This document shows positions 21,530 to 30,043 of a DNA stretch of 64,000 nt, piece by piece. Below the pieces are notes generated by a model. The model had not been told where the DNA came from and ran no database searches. It saw only the letters and a list, made by a program, of their open reading frames with translations. The translations under genes were made by a program, and so were the position numbers. Position 1 is the stretch's first letter; every line of letters starts with the position of its first letter. Source of the DNA: Psychrosphaera algicola. GTDB lineage: Bacteria > Pseudomonadota > Gammaproteobacteria > Enterobacterales > Alteromonadaceae. The DNA lies in contig NZ_JAQOMS010000002.1 of assembly GCF_028401425.1 (NCBI RefSeq), positions 4,526,001 to 4,590,000 of the forward strand, in the 5' to 3' direction.

Positions 21530-22714
21530 ATGTCTGATCTTGATCCAATCGTTATTGTATCTGCACAACGGACGCCAATGGGCGGTTTTCAGGGCGCGTT
21601 AAGTGGCGCAACAGCACCGGAATTAGGTGCCAGTGCAATTCGAGCTGCAATTAGCCATGCAGGCATCTCGGGTAATGACATCGATGAAGTCATTATGGGT
21701 TGTGTATTACCCGCAGGACTAGGGCAAGCGCCAGCTCGACAAGCGGCCATTAAAGCAGATGTTAGATTAGCTGCTGGCGCCACAACGATAAACAAGGTTT
21801 GTGGTTCTGGAATGAAAGCGGTCATGATGGCCAATGATTTTATTACGGCAGGTTCTATTAATGTTGCAGTTGTTGGTGGCTTCGAGTCAATGACCAATGC
21901 ACCATATATGTTACCGCAAGCTCGCTCAGGCATGAGAATGGGTCATAGCAAAACCATGGACCATATGTTCTTAGACGGTCTTGAGGATGCGTACCAAGGC
22001 AAAGCAATGGGATGTTTTGCTCAAGACACGGCTAATGAGTACCAATTTACCCGCGAACAATTAGACGAATACGCCATTCGCTCACTGACTCGAGCTCAAG
22101 AGGCAATTGCCAGTGGTCGATTTGATAATGAAGTATCGCCTGTAACCATACAATCCCGTCGTGGCGATATAACCGTATCCGTCGATGAACAACCGGGTAA
22201 TGCCAAGATGGATAAGATCCCAACCTTACGTCCAGCCTTTGCGAAAGATGGCACTATTACTGCGGCTAACTCTTCTTCAATCAGTGACGGTGCTGCGGCA
22301 TTAGTTGTGATGAAGTTATCTGAAGCACAAAAACGTGGTTTAACGCCAATGGCAAAAATTGTTGCTCAGGCGACAAATTCTATTGAACCTGAAAAATTCA
22401 CTACTGCGCCTGTTGGGGCCATGCAATCGGTATTAGAGAAAGCCGGTTGGAAGGCCAGTGACGTTGATTTGTTTGAAATTAACGAGGCGTTTGCAATGGT
22501 AACTATGGCGGCCATTAGAGATTTAGAGTTGTCATCAGAGAAAGTGAACATCAATGGTGGTGCTTGTGCATTAGGTCATCCATTAGGTGCATCGGGCGCA
22601 CGAATTATTGTCACTTTATTACATGCTCTTAAAAATCGTGGATTAAAAACCGGTGTAGCGTCGTTGTGTATTGGCGGTGGTGAAGCGACTGCAATGGCTT
22701 TCGAATTGTTGTAA
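21530..22714 (+). CDS. atoB: Acetyl-CoA C-acetyltransferase (thiolase II)
   Basis: Cleaves acetoacetyl-CoA to two acetyl-CoA, or condenses them. The 394-residue protein has the acyl-accepting Cys in INKVCGSGMKAV, the His motif GGACALGHPLGASGAR and the C-terminal catalytic Cys in ASLCIGGGEA. It is divergent from liuR; it could complete breakdown of the acetoacetate made by LiuE, but it also fits a general biosynthetic thiolase. A ribosome site (AGGG) precedes the ATG. No frame damage is seen. Confidence 0.9.
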   Translation: MSDLDPIVIVSAQRTPMGGFQGALSGATAPELGASAIRAAISHAGISGNDIDEVIMGCVLPAGLGQAPARQAAIKADVRLAAGATTINKVCGSGMKAVMMANDFITAGSINVAVVGGFESMTNAPYMLPQARSGMRMGHSKTMDHMFLDGLEDAYQGKAMGCFAQDTANEYQFTREQLDEYAIRSLTRAQEAIASGRFDNEVSPVTIQSRRGDITVSVDEQPGNAKMDKIPTLRPAFAKDGTITAANSSSISDGAAALVVMKLSEAQKRGLTPMAKIVAQATNSIEPEKFTTAPVGAMQSVLEKAGWKASDVDLFEINEAFAMVTMAAIRDLELSSEKVNINGGACALGHPLGASGARIIVTLLHALKNRGLKTGVASLCIGGGEATAMAFELL

Positions 22715-22751
22715 TCGTTGCGGTGTTAGACGAATGTCTTGTCTGTAAATC

Positions 22752-22784
22752 AAAACGCTAGGATAGAACCTAGCGTTTTTTTTT
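22752..22784 (+). terminator. Rho-independent terminator after the thiolase gene
   Basis: Stem AAAACGCTAGG/CCTAGCGTTTT with a short loop and a run of T, 38 bp after the thiolase stop. An A-run on the other side means it could also serve the convergent hpf gene. Confidence 0.85.
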
Positions 22785-22794
22785 GGAAGTGAGA

Positions 22795-23154
22795 TTAATT
22801 TAGCTGCAAGTTTTGCAGATGTTCATGGGTATGATCTTGCTCTACTTCTTCTATTTTATCGTTGCGTGCGGCTTGTTCGATACCTTTTCGGTCGACTAAT
22901 ACACGGTGAAGCTTATCGGTTGCTCTGTTTATGGCAACAGTAATATTGTCCTTTGAATCTTTAACTGCGACTTTGTGTCCGTGATATACGGTTTCAAATT
23001 CAGCAATCGCATTTTTCTTGTTATCTATAGTGAGAATGACGTTTGTCGAAATAAGTTCAGGAAAGTGCTCACTGATTTTTGCTAGTTTTTCCTCAACATG
23101 TTCTTTAATAGAATCTTTAACACTGAGGTGATGACCAGAAATATTTATCTTCAT
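22795..23154 (-). CDS. hpf: Ribosome hibernation promoting factor (HPF/YfiA family)
   Basis: A 119-residue S30AE-family protein beginning MKINISGHHLSVKDSIKEHV, with the basic helix INRATDKLHRVLVDRKG. Members bind the 30S decoding region and inactivate ribosomes in stationary phase. The acidic, His-containing tail (KIEEVEQDHTHEH) makes it longer than short HPF (about 95 residues) and closer in size to YfiA/RaiA, so the exact paralogue is uncertain. It stands alone, not in the rpoN cluster where hpf is often found. Confidence 0.88.
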   Translation of the reverse strand: MKINISGHHLSVKDSIKEHVEEKLAKISEHFPELISTNVILTIDNKKNAIAEFETVYHGHKVAVKDSKDNITVAINRATDKLHRVLVDRKGIEQAARNDKIEEVEQDHTHEHLQNLQLN

Positions 23155-23300
23155 AAAACTTTGTCCTTAGATATGCAGAGCATACGCTCATTAATAACTA
23201 TGGCCCTCTTATTTTATTTTTCCAGTGCTAACTGGTTTGTTTGCTGTTTATTTCACCAACTTGACGATTTTATTACAAATTTAGTTTTATAAAAGTTAAA

Positions 23301-23327
23301 AAACCGCCATAAAGAGGCGGTTTTTTT
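23301..23327 (-). terminator. Bidirectional rho-independent terminator
   Basis: AAACCGCC/GGCGGTTT stem with a 7-base loop and T-runs on both strands. It lies 146 bp beyond the DUF2149 stop on the minus strand and upstream of hpf, so it probably ends the MotA/TolQ-DUF2149 transcript. Confidence 0.75.
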
Positions 23328-23472
23328 ATGCAATGTCGCAGTAACTTTCTTACGTCATTTTTAAGCCATTTTTATGCGGTTTGTGGTGAGTTAATTTAAC
23401 ATAACAAAAGGGCAATAAATTGTGTTGGTATTACATGCTGGTTTTGCTTTCAGCGATTAATTATTAGGTTGA

Positions 23473-23808
23473 CTATTTTTCGGGGATCGTTTTTGTGTCA
23501 CCATCTTCAGGGACATAAACAAAACTGCCATCTGCCATTTTGTAGGCAACCCCAGCACGTGACCCCTCACCTGAGCCCATTTCCCCAGTGGACTTGTATT
23601 CTTTAATTTCTTTTCCTTTTTTAACAATAACCTCCATATTTGGTTTACCGGCATTTTTTATGACGGTGACATCATCACTAGAAAACACGCTTAGCGGGTT
23701 TTGGGCTAAGGCAATGAGTAGGGCCGCTATGATTACCAAAAATACATCCACCAAATTGACCGCACTGCTCATTGGGTTTAATTCTTCGTCTTCATTGAGC
23801 AAACGCAT
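23473..23808 (-). CDS. DUF2149 family small membrane protein
   Basis: A 111-residue protein: N-terminal NEDEELNPMSSAVNLVDVFLV, one transmembrane helix (about residues 20-38), then a periplasmic part ending VPEDGDTKTIPEK. This is the DUF2149 pattern; the Asp in the helix start (NLVDVFLV) recalls ExbD/TolR. It begins within the stop of the MotA/TolQ gene (TAATG), which implies translational coupling and a joint complex. By analogy with ExbB/ExbD, it is probably the second subunit of a proton-driven energising motor. Confidence 0.85.
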   Translation of the reverse strand: MRLLNEDEELNPMSSAVNLVDVFLVIIAALLIALAQNPLSVFSSDDVTVIKNAGKPNMEVIVKKGKEIKEYKSTGEMGSGEGSRAGVAYKMADGSFVYVPEDGDTKTIPEK

Positions 23809-24395
23809 TACGCAGCTCCTTGTACAAGCTCGGTTTCAAATTCAGGTTCATTTGTTGTCACTTGATCATCATTGCGTCTGAATTTGCGAATATTGATCAG
23901 CTCAGTGGCGTACCAGCGCTTTTTAACTGACGCAGGCCAAAATGTAATGGTCGAAACCAATAATCCCCAAATAACCGCAGCGAAAGCAATGATGAGGTTT
24001 TCACTTATCCCTTGAATATTACCATCAGCAAGTGCTTTTAGTGCCGGTCCCATTGGGATCATTGTTGCAATTAAGCCTAACATTGGGCTCAATTTAGTGA
24101 CGATCCTTAATGACTCCAACTGCTTTAAAGCAAACACATCGACTTCATCTTCATCACATTGAGGGTTGGCAATAAAATAATTATGAATTGGGTAACCTGC
24201 AATAGGTTTGGCTAGTCCTTGTTTTAAACTTGTTTCGTACTGTACCGAATGTTTACGACGTAATATTGATTGGGAAATAAACTTACCCAGTTCAAAAAGG
24301 GCATAGATGAACATGCCGCAAATTAAAAATAGTACCGGAACGATAAATAGTTCTGACATGTCTGCCATTAGAGTTTCAATTTGACTGATTAACAC
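23808..24395 (-). CDS. MotA/TolQ/ExbB-like proton channel protein
   Basis: A 195-residue membrane protein with an N-terminal transmembrane helix (LFIVPVLFLICGMFIYALF), a cytoplasmic loop, and two C-terminal helices around LSPMLGLIATMIPMGPALKA and ENLIIAFAAVIWGLLVS, as in the ExbB/TolQ fold. The start is GTG at 24395, six bases after AAGG; an upstream sigma-70-like promoter and a Fur-like box precede it. In other bacteria this pair (with DUF2149) often accompanies a CobN-like chelatase or a TonB receptor; neither is present here. Iron control is inferred from the operator only. Confidence 0.85.
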   Translation of the reverse strand: MLISQIETLMADMSELFIVPVLFLICGMFIYALFELGKFISQSILRRKHSVQYETSLKQGLAKPIAGYPIHNYFIANPQCDEDEVDVFALKQLESLRIVTKLSPMLGLIATMIPMGPALKALADGNIQGISENLIIAFAAVIWGLLVSTITFWPASVKKRWYATELINIRKFRRNDDQVTTNEPEFETELVQGAA

Positions 24396-24431
24396 GGTGG
24401 ACCTTACTTAATAAATTGATTTCAGAGCCGT

Positions 24432-24459
24432 ATTGTAAAGTAATAAAATAAAATGTAAA
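24432..24459 (-). promoter_or_regulatory. Sigma-70-like promoter of the MotA/TolQ-DUF2149 operon
   Basis: On the minus strand a -35 TTTACA (24459-24454) and a -10 TACAAT (24437-24432) are separated by 16 bases. The Fur-like box lies directly upstream of the -35. The GTG start is about 37 bp beyond the -10. Confidence 0.55.
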
Positions 24460-24460
24460 T

Positions 24461-24479
24461 ACGAATCATTATCATTTGA
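24461..24479. promoter_or_regulatory. Fur-box-like operator
   Basis: ACGAATCATTATCATTTGA matches 12 of 19 positions of the classical Fur box, including an unbroken ATTATCATT block. It abuts the minus-strand -35 and overlaps the plus-strand -35 (24476-24481), so one Fur dimer could control both directions. Confidence 0.6.
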
Positions 24480-24504
24480 CTTAAATTTTGCGGTGTGTCA
24501 TTAT
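24476..24504 (+). promoter_or_regulatory. Sigma-70-like promoter for a candidate small RNA
   Basis: TTGACT (24476-24481) and CATTAT (24499-24504) are separated by 17 bases. The -35 overlaps the Fur-like box. No protein gene follows on the plus strand before a strong terminator at 24662-24690. Confidence 0.45.
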
Positions 24505-24510
24505 CTTTCC

Positions 24511-24690
24511 GTGGTTTGGTATGACACATTAAATACTTTGGATTACAGGCCTTTGGTATTTATATCCGTACCAAATCAAGATTAAACTACGACGTGGTAG
24601 TTTAATTTTTGGTTTATTAACATCGAAGTTAATAGAGCAGTTTTTGTTTATGTTGGAAGTCAAAGCCAGTGCGCACACACTGGCTTTTTT
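24511..24690 (+). ncRNA. Candidate Fur-regulated small RNA (structured, about 180 nt)
   Basis: Between a Fur-overlapped promoter and a plus-strand terminator lie four successive perfect inverted repeats: 24552-24558/24569-24575 (7 bp), 24581-24590/24597-24606 (10 bp), 24615-24621/24628-24634 (7 bp) and 24662-24671/24678-24687 (10 bp, then T6). No plausible reading frame with a ribosome site fits. The arrangement (Fur box, short RNA, terminator with a CCAG/CTGG stem and T-run) is that of RyhB, but I cannot find the RyhB core sequence, so only analogy is claimed. A fifth repeat (24494-24501/24521-24528) overlaps the -10 and is left out. Alternative: leader or 3' structures of a lost gene. Confidence 0.4.
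24662..24690 (+). terminator. Rho-independent terminator, plus-strand oriented
   Basis: Perfect 10-bp stem AAAGCCAGTG/CACTGGCTTT, loop CGCACA, and T6 at 24685-24690. On the minus strand only three T follow, so it is a poorer terminator for the tautomerase gene that ends at 24734. Confidence 0.8.
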
Positions 24691-24733
24691 CATTTAAAGC
24701 TAGTCCCTGAAATCAATTGCAATTCGTTGTGTG

Positions 24734-25120
24734 TTAAACATCTACCTTGTAGCTTAAGGTGTTTGCTTCATCTCCAGTAATGCCTCTAAATCCCCAGCAA
24801 TGTTTTGGTTGCTCATGAATGGTAATCTCGACATCAATAGGTTTGATACCTAATGTCGATTCAATCGACGTGAATAGGTGCTTGATTAGCGCTTTTTTGG
24901 TTTCTATGGTGCGTCCTTCCATCATGTTAATTTCAATGATGGTATATTGGGCGCTTCGGTCACTTGGGTAATAAAAATTATCAGCGTCCATCGGCATAAA
25001 TCGTTGAATACGTTTATCTTCAGGCAATCCTAATACGGCGACAAGGCTCGCGTGGATGACATCAGATAGAGTGGCTTTTATTGGGTTTAACGTTTCTTTA
25101 ATTCCATAAATGATAATCAT
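24734..25120 (-). CDS. Tautomerase-family protein lacking Pro-1
   Basis: A 128-residue protein of the tautomerase (4-oxalocrotonate tautomerase/MIF-like) superfamily: SDVIHASLVAVLGLPEDKR, then IIEINMMEGRTIETKKALIKHL and DVEITIHEQPKHCWGFRG. The fold normally uses an N-terminal proline, but the mature start here is Met-Ile-Ile-Ile-Tyr-Gly, so classical Pro-1 chemistry is not possible. The start is well placed after AAGGAAAC. A known subgroup begins similarly, so this is not an annotation error. Substrate unknown. Confidence 0.82.
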   Translation of the reverse strand: MIIIYGIKETLNPIKATLSDVIHASLVAVLGLPEDKRIQRFMPMDADNFYYPSDRSAQYTIIEINMMEGRTIETKKALIKHLFTSIESTLGIKPIDVEITIHEQPKHCWGFRGITGDEANTLSYKVDV

Positions 25121-25210
25121 AATGTTTCCTTTTTTGATTCCGTTAATACATTAATAATAACTTCTTGTTTTCTTATTCCAGCAGATTGTACAGTTTGATT
25201 AAATAGGTAT

Positions 25211-25238
25211 AAAAAACGGCGCTAATTGAGCGCCGTTT
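25211..25238 (-). terminator. Rho-independent terminator of asnB
   Basis: Stem AAACGGCGCT/AGCGCCGTTT with a 5-base loop; on the minus strand it runs into T6. It lies 28 bp past the asnB stop. Confidence 0.88.
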
Positions 25239-25266
25239 CTAATGTTTGTTTTGTGTTATGTCGGTA

Positions 25267-26946
25267 TTACGATTTGTCGTTATATCCTGACGAGTGAACA
25301 TCAAACATAGCACGGCCAGATGGGTCAGCATTGGCTGCAAATTTAGCATCCCATGCAATCGCTTCAGGCGTTGAACATGCAACTGACTTACCGCTAGGGA
25401 CACATTCAGCTGCTGAATCTAATGGGAAGTGCGCTTCAAAAATTGTGCGGTAATGATACGCTTCTTTAGATTGTGGTGTGTTATGAGGGAAGCGATATTC
25501 CGCGCTTGCCATCATTTGGTCAGTCACATTAGATTCCGCTGCTTCAACAAGAGAATCAATCCAACTGTAGCCAACGCCGTCAGAGAACTGTTCTTTTTGA
25601 CGCCACAATACTTCTTCAGGTAAATAACCTTCGAACGCTTCACGTAAAACGTGTTTTTCCATTTTACCATTGCTTCCACAAAGTTTTAGTTCAGGGTTTA
25701 TCGACATTGCGATATCCAAGAATTCTTTGTCTAAGAATGGTACACGGGCTTCAACACCCCATGCCGACATAGCTTTATTAGCACGAGCACAGTCAAACAT
25801 GTGCAAACGGTCTAATTTACGAATGGTTTCTTCATGGAATTCTTTTGCATTTGGTGCTTTGTGGAAATACAAATAACCACCAAACACTTCATCTGCACCT
25901 TCACCAGAAAGAACCATTTTAATGCCCATCGCTTTGATTTTACGCGCCATCAAATACATTGGAGTAGAGGCACGGATAGTTGTTACATCGTATGTCTCTA
26001 AATGGTAAATAACGTCACGAATGGCGTCGATACCTTCTTGTACAGTGTAATGCACTTCGTGGTGGATCGTACCAATCGCGTCGGCAACTTTTTTCGCTGC
26101 GATTAAATCCGGTGCGCCTTCAAGACCAACAGCAAATGAATGCAGTTGTGGCCACCAAGCTTTTGATTGGCCATCATCTTCAATGCGTTTTTGCGCGTAT
26201 TTTTGCGCAACAGCAGAGATTACAGATGAATCAAGGCCACCTGAAAGTAATACGCCGTATGGTACGTCAGACATCATATGAGACTTAACAGCGTTAGATA
26301 ATGCGTCGTGAATTTCCTTTGCAGAACCTTTGTTGTCTTTAACGTTGTCAAACTCTCTCCAGTCACGCGAATAATATGGCGTAATTTTGCCGTCACGGCT
26401 TGACCAGTAATGGCTAGGAGGAAATTCAGTTACGGTACGACAAACTGGTACAAGTGCTTTCATTTCAGAAGCCACATACAGTTGACCATGCATGTCATAA
26501 CCATAATACAGAGGGATGATCCCCATGTGATCACGTGCAATTAGGTAACTGTTATCTGTTTCATCAACTAAGATAAACGCGAACATGCCTTTAAGCTTGT
26601 CGATAAACCCTAAACCTTCCTGTTCATATAGCGCTAAAATGATTTCACAGTCAGATTGGGTTTGAAATTGATAGTCGACGGTCAGTTCGGCCTGCAATTC
26701 TTTGTGGTTATAAATTTCGCCATTAACGGCTAATATGTGATTTCGATTATTATTTAATAGAGGTTGCGCGCCATTCTCTAAATCGACAATCGCTAACCGC
26801 TCATGGGCTAAAATCGCATTGTCGTTACTCCAAATACCAGACCAATCAGGGCCACGGTGACGTAATAAACCAGATAATTCTAACGCTTTAGGGCGCAATT
26901 CTGTGGCATCAGTAGTGATGTCCAGAATTCCAAAAATCGAACACAT
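25267..26946 (-). CDS. asnB: Asparagine synthetase B (glutamine-hydrolysing)
   Basis: Makes asparagine from aspartate, ATP and glutamine. The start is set at 26946 so that Met is followed by the catalytic Cys (MCSIFGILD); an upstream in-frame ATG at 27012 would bury that Cys. The glutaminase domain (residues 1-200; RGPDWSG, NGEIYNH) is followed by the synthetase domain with the PPi loop SGGLDSS and LSGEGADEVFGGY. Length is 559 residues (E. coli 554). It stands alone with its own terminator; no frame damage. Confidence 0.96.
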   Translation of the reverse strand: MCSIFGILDITTDATELRPKALELSGLLRHRGPDWSGIWSNDNAILAHERLAIVDLENGAQPLLNNNRNHILAVNGEIYNHKELQAELTVDYQFQTQSDCEIILALYEQEGLGFIDKLKGMFAFILVDETDNSYLIARDHMGIIPLYYGYDMHGQLYVASEMKALVPVCRTVTEFPPSHYWSSRDGKITPYYSRDWREFDNVKDNKGSAKEIHDALSNAVKSHMMSDVPYGVLLSGGLDSSVISAVAQKYAQKRIEDDGQSKAWWPQLHSFAVGLEGAPDLIAAKKVADAIGTIHHEVHYTVQEGIDAIRDVIYHLETYDVTTIRASTPMYLMARKIKAMGIKMVLSGEGADEVFGGYLYFHKAPNAKEFHEETIRKLDRLHMFDCARANKAMSAWGVEARVPFLDKEFLDIAMSINPELKLCGSNGKMEKHVLREAFEGYLPEEVLWRQKEQFSDGVGYSWIDSLVEAAESNVTDQMMASAEYRFPHNTPQSKEAYHYRTIFEAHFPLDSAAECVPSGKSVACSTPEAIAWDAKFAANADPSGRAMFDVHSSGYNDKS

Positions 26947-27226
26947 AGGTGTTGTACTCCAAAAATTAATAATCAAAATCACGGTGCTTAGGTTTGACTT
27001 TGGCGCGGTCACTGGCCTAAGCAGTTGTATAAGTGTAATTAGAGTTAGTACTTTAACTCTTATCGCACACTGTCATAAACTTTAAATTATGCCAAGTGAT
27101 TTTTGTGCAATTAATAAATGTAGGCGATTAAACGAAGACTTATTGAACAATTTTAGAGGTTGGGACTCGATTGAAGCGGCCCGTATTGAAAGGGCCGCAG
27201 AAGATTAGACAATACTAAATATCTGA

Positions 27227-28858
27227 CTATTTTGAACGTTGAAACTCGGACGTTTTTGACCATTTTGGCCAGTCTTCGTTTGTCGATAATGAATAGCCAA
27301 TATCGAAAAAGAGCTGTACGTCTTGTTGCGCTCCGGTGAGGTCCCAATTACGACGATATTCATCACATGGTTGGTGGTAACAACCGCGCACAACCAACTT
27401 CATTTTTTACTGTATTTCGCCGTTTTTTCATCGACAGGGGTTTCGCCATTGCCAGCGTAAAGGGCTGGAACACCCACTTTGGCAAAGTTAAAATGATCCG
27501 AGCGATAATAGTAACCCGCAGATGGGTTTTTACCTTTAATTAAAGTTCGGTTTTGTTTTGCTGCAGCAACAGTAAGGTAATTGTCGAGTTCTGATTTACC
27601 TAAGCCTTGAACAGCCACTTCTTTGACTTTTCCAAGAATATTAAGACTGTCCATATTGATATTCGCGACGGATTTATTCAGTGGGATAATTGGGTTTTCA
27701 GCATAAAACTTAGAGCCTAACAAACCTTGCTCTTCCGCTGTAACGGCCAGCACAGTAATTGAGCGGTCAGGCCGATTTTTTAATATGCTGAATGCTTGTC
27801 CTAACTCCAATAAGCCAGCAATGCCCGTAGCATTGTCATGGGCCCCATTATAGATTTTGTCGCCTTTTTTAGTGTCGTCAAAACCAATATGATCCCAGTG
27901 GGCGGTGTAAATGATGTGTTCGTCAGGGCGTTTAGCGCCGGGTAGGGTTGCAATAAAGTTATAGCTGGTTGATTTTTTTACTTTTGAATTAACAACGACC
28001 GAAGCTTTTAAACCATTCAATTTTACGGCTGTTGGCTTTTTCATCGCTTGTTTTTTGTAAGTTTCAAAATCGAGTCCAGCCTGATTAAATAGCTCTACGG
28101 CAACATTACGCTGGATCCAACCTTCAACGGCGACTCGACTCTTATTACCGTCGTCTTTCCAAAGTCCATATTGCGGGCCTGTCCAGCTATTTTCTACGAC
28201 GCTCCAGCCATATGATGCCGGCGCTGTTTCATGAATGATAATAGCTCCGGCAGCACCTTGACGGCTCGCTTCTTCATATTTGTATGTCCAACGACCGTAA
28301 TAGGTCATGGTTTTACCTTGGAATTTACTGTCGTCGCCGGATTCAAACCCCGGATCGTTGACAAGTATAACGGCGGTTTTGCCTTTCATATCGACATTGG
28401 CGTAGTCATTCCAGTTATATTCTGGTGCGTTAATGCCATAACCTACAAAAACAAGCTCTGAGTTTTTAGTTTTTCAAGTTCACTTGTGCGACTGGTGCCC
28501 ATGACCATGTCTTTTCTAAATTGATATTTTTATTGCCAAGTGTTAATACTTGGTCTTCACTTGCAACGATTTCGACCAAATCAACAGGTTGTAAAAAACT
28601 GTCGCCATTTCATAGTTGAAAACCATATTTTTTAAAATTAGTCGTTAAATAATCAAGCATTAATTGCTCTCCCGGACCAGTAGGCAATCGGCCCATGTAT
28701 TTGTCTGAGGCAATTTCTTTAACGTGAGTGGCGAGGTCTTGATCAGAAATAGAAAGGTATGCAGCTGACATTTTGTCATTGGCAGCAAACAATGGACTTG
28801 TTACAACGGATAAAGCAACAATCCATTTTCTTAAAGCTGGGTGTCGAAACATGAACAA
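27227..28858 (-). CDS. M28-family metallopeptidase, exported (four sequence lesions)
   Basis: A zinc aminopeptidase of the M28 family with an inserted PA domain. A signal peptide (IVALSVVTSPLFA) precedes the mature part. The zinc and catalytic motifs are present: YTAHWDHIG, NGAHDNATGIAGLLELG, VTAEEQGLLGS and INMDSLNI, with the late RSDHFNFAKVGVPAL. The C-terminal CYHQPCDEYRRNWDLTGA segment continues in another frame to a stop at 27227. One-base A-run losses occur near 27404, 28470 and 28520, and an in-frame TGA at 28610 replaces what family comparison predicts to be Pro-Gly (FQPGNGDS, hence CCTGG). Corrected length is about 544 residues. I treat this as an intact gene. Confidence 0.85.
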
Positions 28859-29068
28859 TTTCCTATAAATGCAATGTTTTAAAATGAAACATTTAACTTC
28901 ATCAGTATACGCAAGGCGAACCGTGTGGCAAATAATGCTGCAGTAATTCAGATATTGGAAAGTGTAAACTTTTCGTTTCTGATATACTCAGTTTATTCGA
29001 TTTTATCCTCGATTATATTGTTTTAAGTTATTGATTGAGGAAGTATTTAATAAGCGTAACCTTTAATA

Positions 29069-29889
29069 ATGAAAAAATTCCAACCACTTACCCATTGGAC
29101 CACTGACTTTGCAGCGCAAGGTGTTTTTGACGATATTAATCGATTGGTCGCCTTTGACGAGTGGTCTAACTGGCCAACGTGTGAAGAGCTTGCGACGCTT
29201 TTTCCTTACGACATTACCAATCTAAATAACAAAGCGATTGAATTTGTGCCGCAAAAGGTCAGCGAAAACTTTAGCGCTGTGGCCTACGAAGAAGTTATTT
29301 ACACAACCGGTAAAATACCGACTCGTGAACAGTCGTGGCATGATGTGTTTGGCGCGTTAACATGGAGTTTGTTCCCGCAGACTAAAGCGTTAATTAACAA
29401 ATTGCACTTTGACGACATCCAAAAAATGGCAAGGAACAACGTTCTAAATTACGAAACGCCTTAACTTTGTTTGATGAATGCGGAGTCGTATTGGTAACGA
29501 CAAACAAAGAGGTTTTAACTAAATTGGAGTCGCATCAATGGACTGAAACGTTTGTTGATAATCGCGAACTTTGGCACTGCGCTAAAGCCGACGGGGTTGG
29601 TGTGTTTCAGTTTGGTCATGCAAATTATGAGATGTTAACAAAACCGTATATCGGCTTAACCGGAAAATGGCTAGCGCTAGAGATGAGTGCTGAGTTGTTG
29701 TCGTTACCATTAAACGTTCAATATCGAATGGTGGACGAAAGACTAGCAAAATATATTAAATCCGGTGCCCTTAACGACAATCAAAAGTTATTCCCGCTGC
29801 CATTGTTAGGCGTACCTAACTGGTATTCTGATAATGAACATCCTGATTTTTATTTAAATGAAGATTATTTTCAGCCAAAACGAAAATAA
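29069..29889 (+). CDS. DUF3025 family protein
   Basis: Conserved protein of unknown function found in gammaproteobacteria and betaproteobacteria. Typical segments are YEEVIYTTGKIPTREQSWHDVFGALTW (N-terminal half) and LLGVPNWYSDNEHPDFYLNEDYF at the end. The frame breaks near 29432 where an A-run is one base short; the continuation NGKEQRSKLRNALTLFDECG is in the next frame, giving about 273 residues. It is monocistronic and divergent from the M28 peptidase. Confidence 0.85.
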
Positions 29890-30043
29890 TTAATTGCGAT
29901 TTAAGTAACAGCGGTTGAATGTAGAGTTTATATCATTAGTGTTTGTCTGATAGAGCATAACCGATGGGCACTAATTGGTATTTTTTGTTAGAGTCATATG
30001 CCAAACATTGATGAGCTAATTTCATAACTATCTAGGAACCAAT

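Noticed and set aside
24494..24528. First hairpin of the candidate RNA region as part of the transcript
   Set aside because: Its left arm overlaps the proposed -10 box, so with that promoter it would not be fully transcribed. If the true start is upstream it should be reconsidered.
26947..27012. N-terminal extension of asnB to 27012
   Set aside because: The enzyme requires Cys directly after the initiator Met; the extension would bury it.
27227..28858. M28 peptidase as a pseudogene
   Set aside because: All catalytic motifs are intact, and each lesion is of the homopolymer or CCWGG type seen in essential genes.
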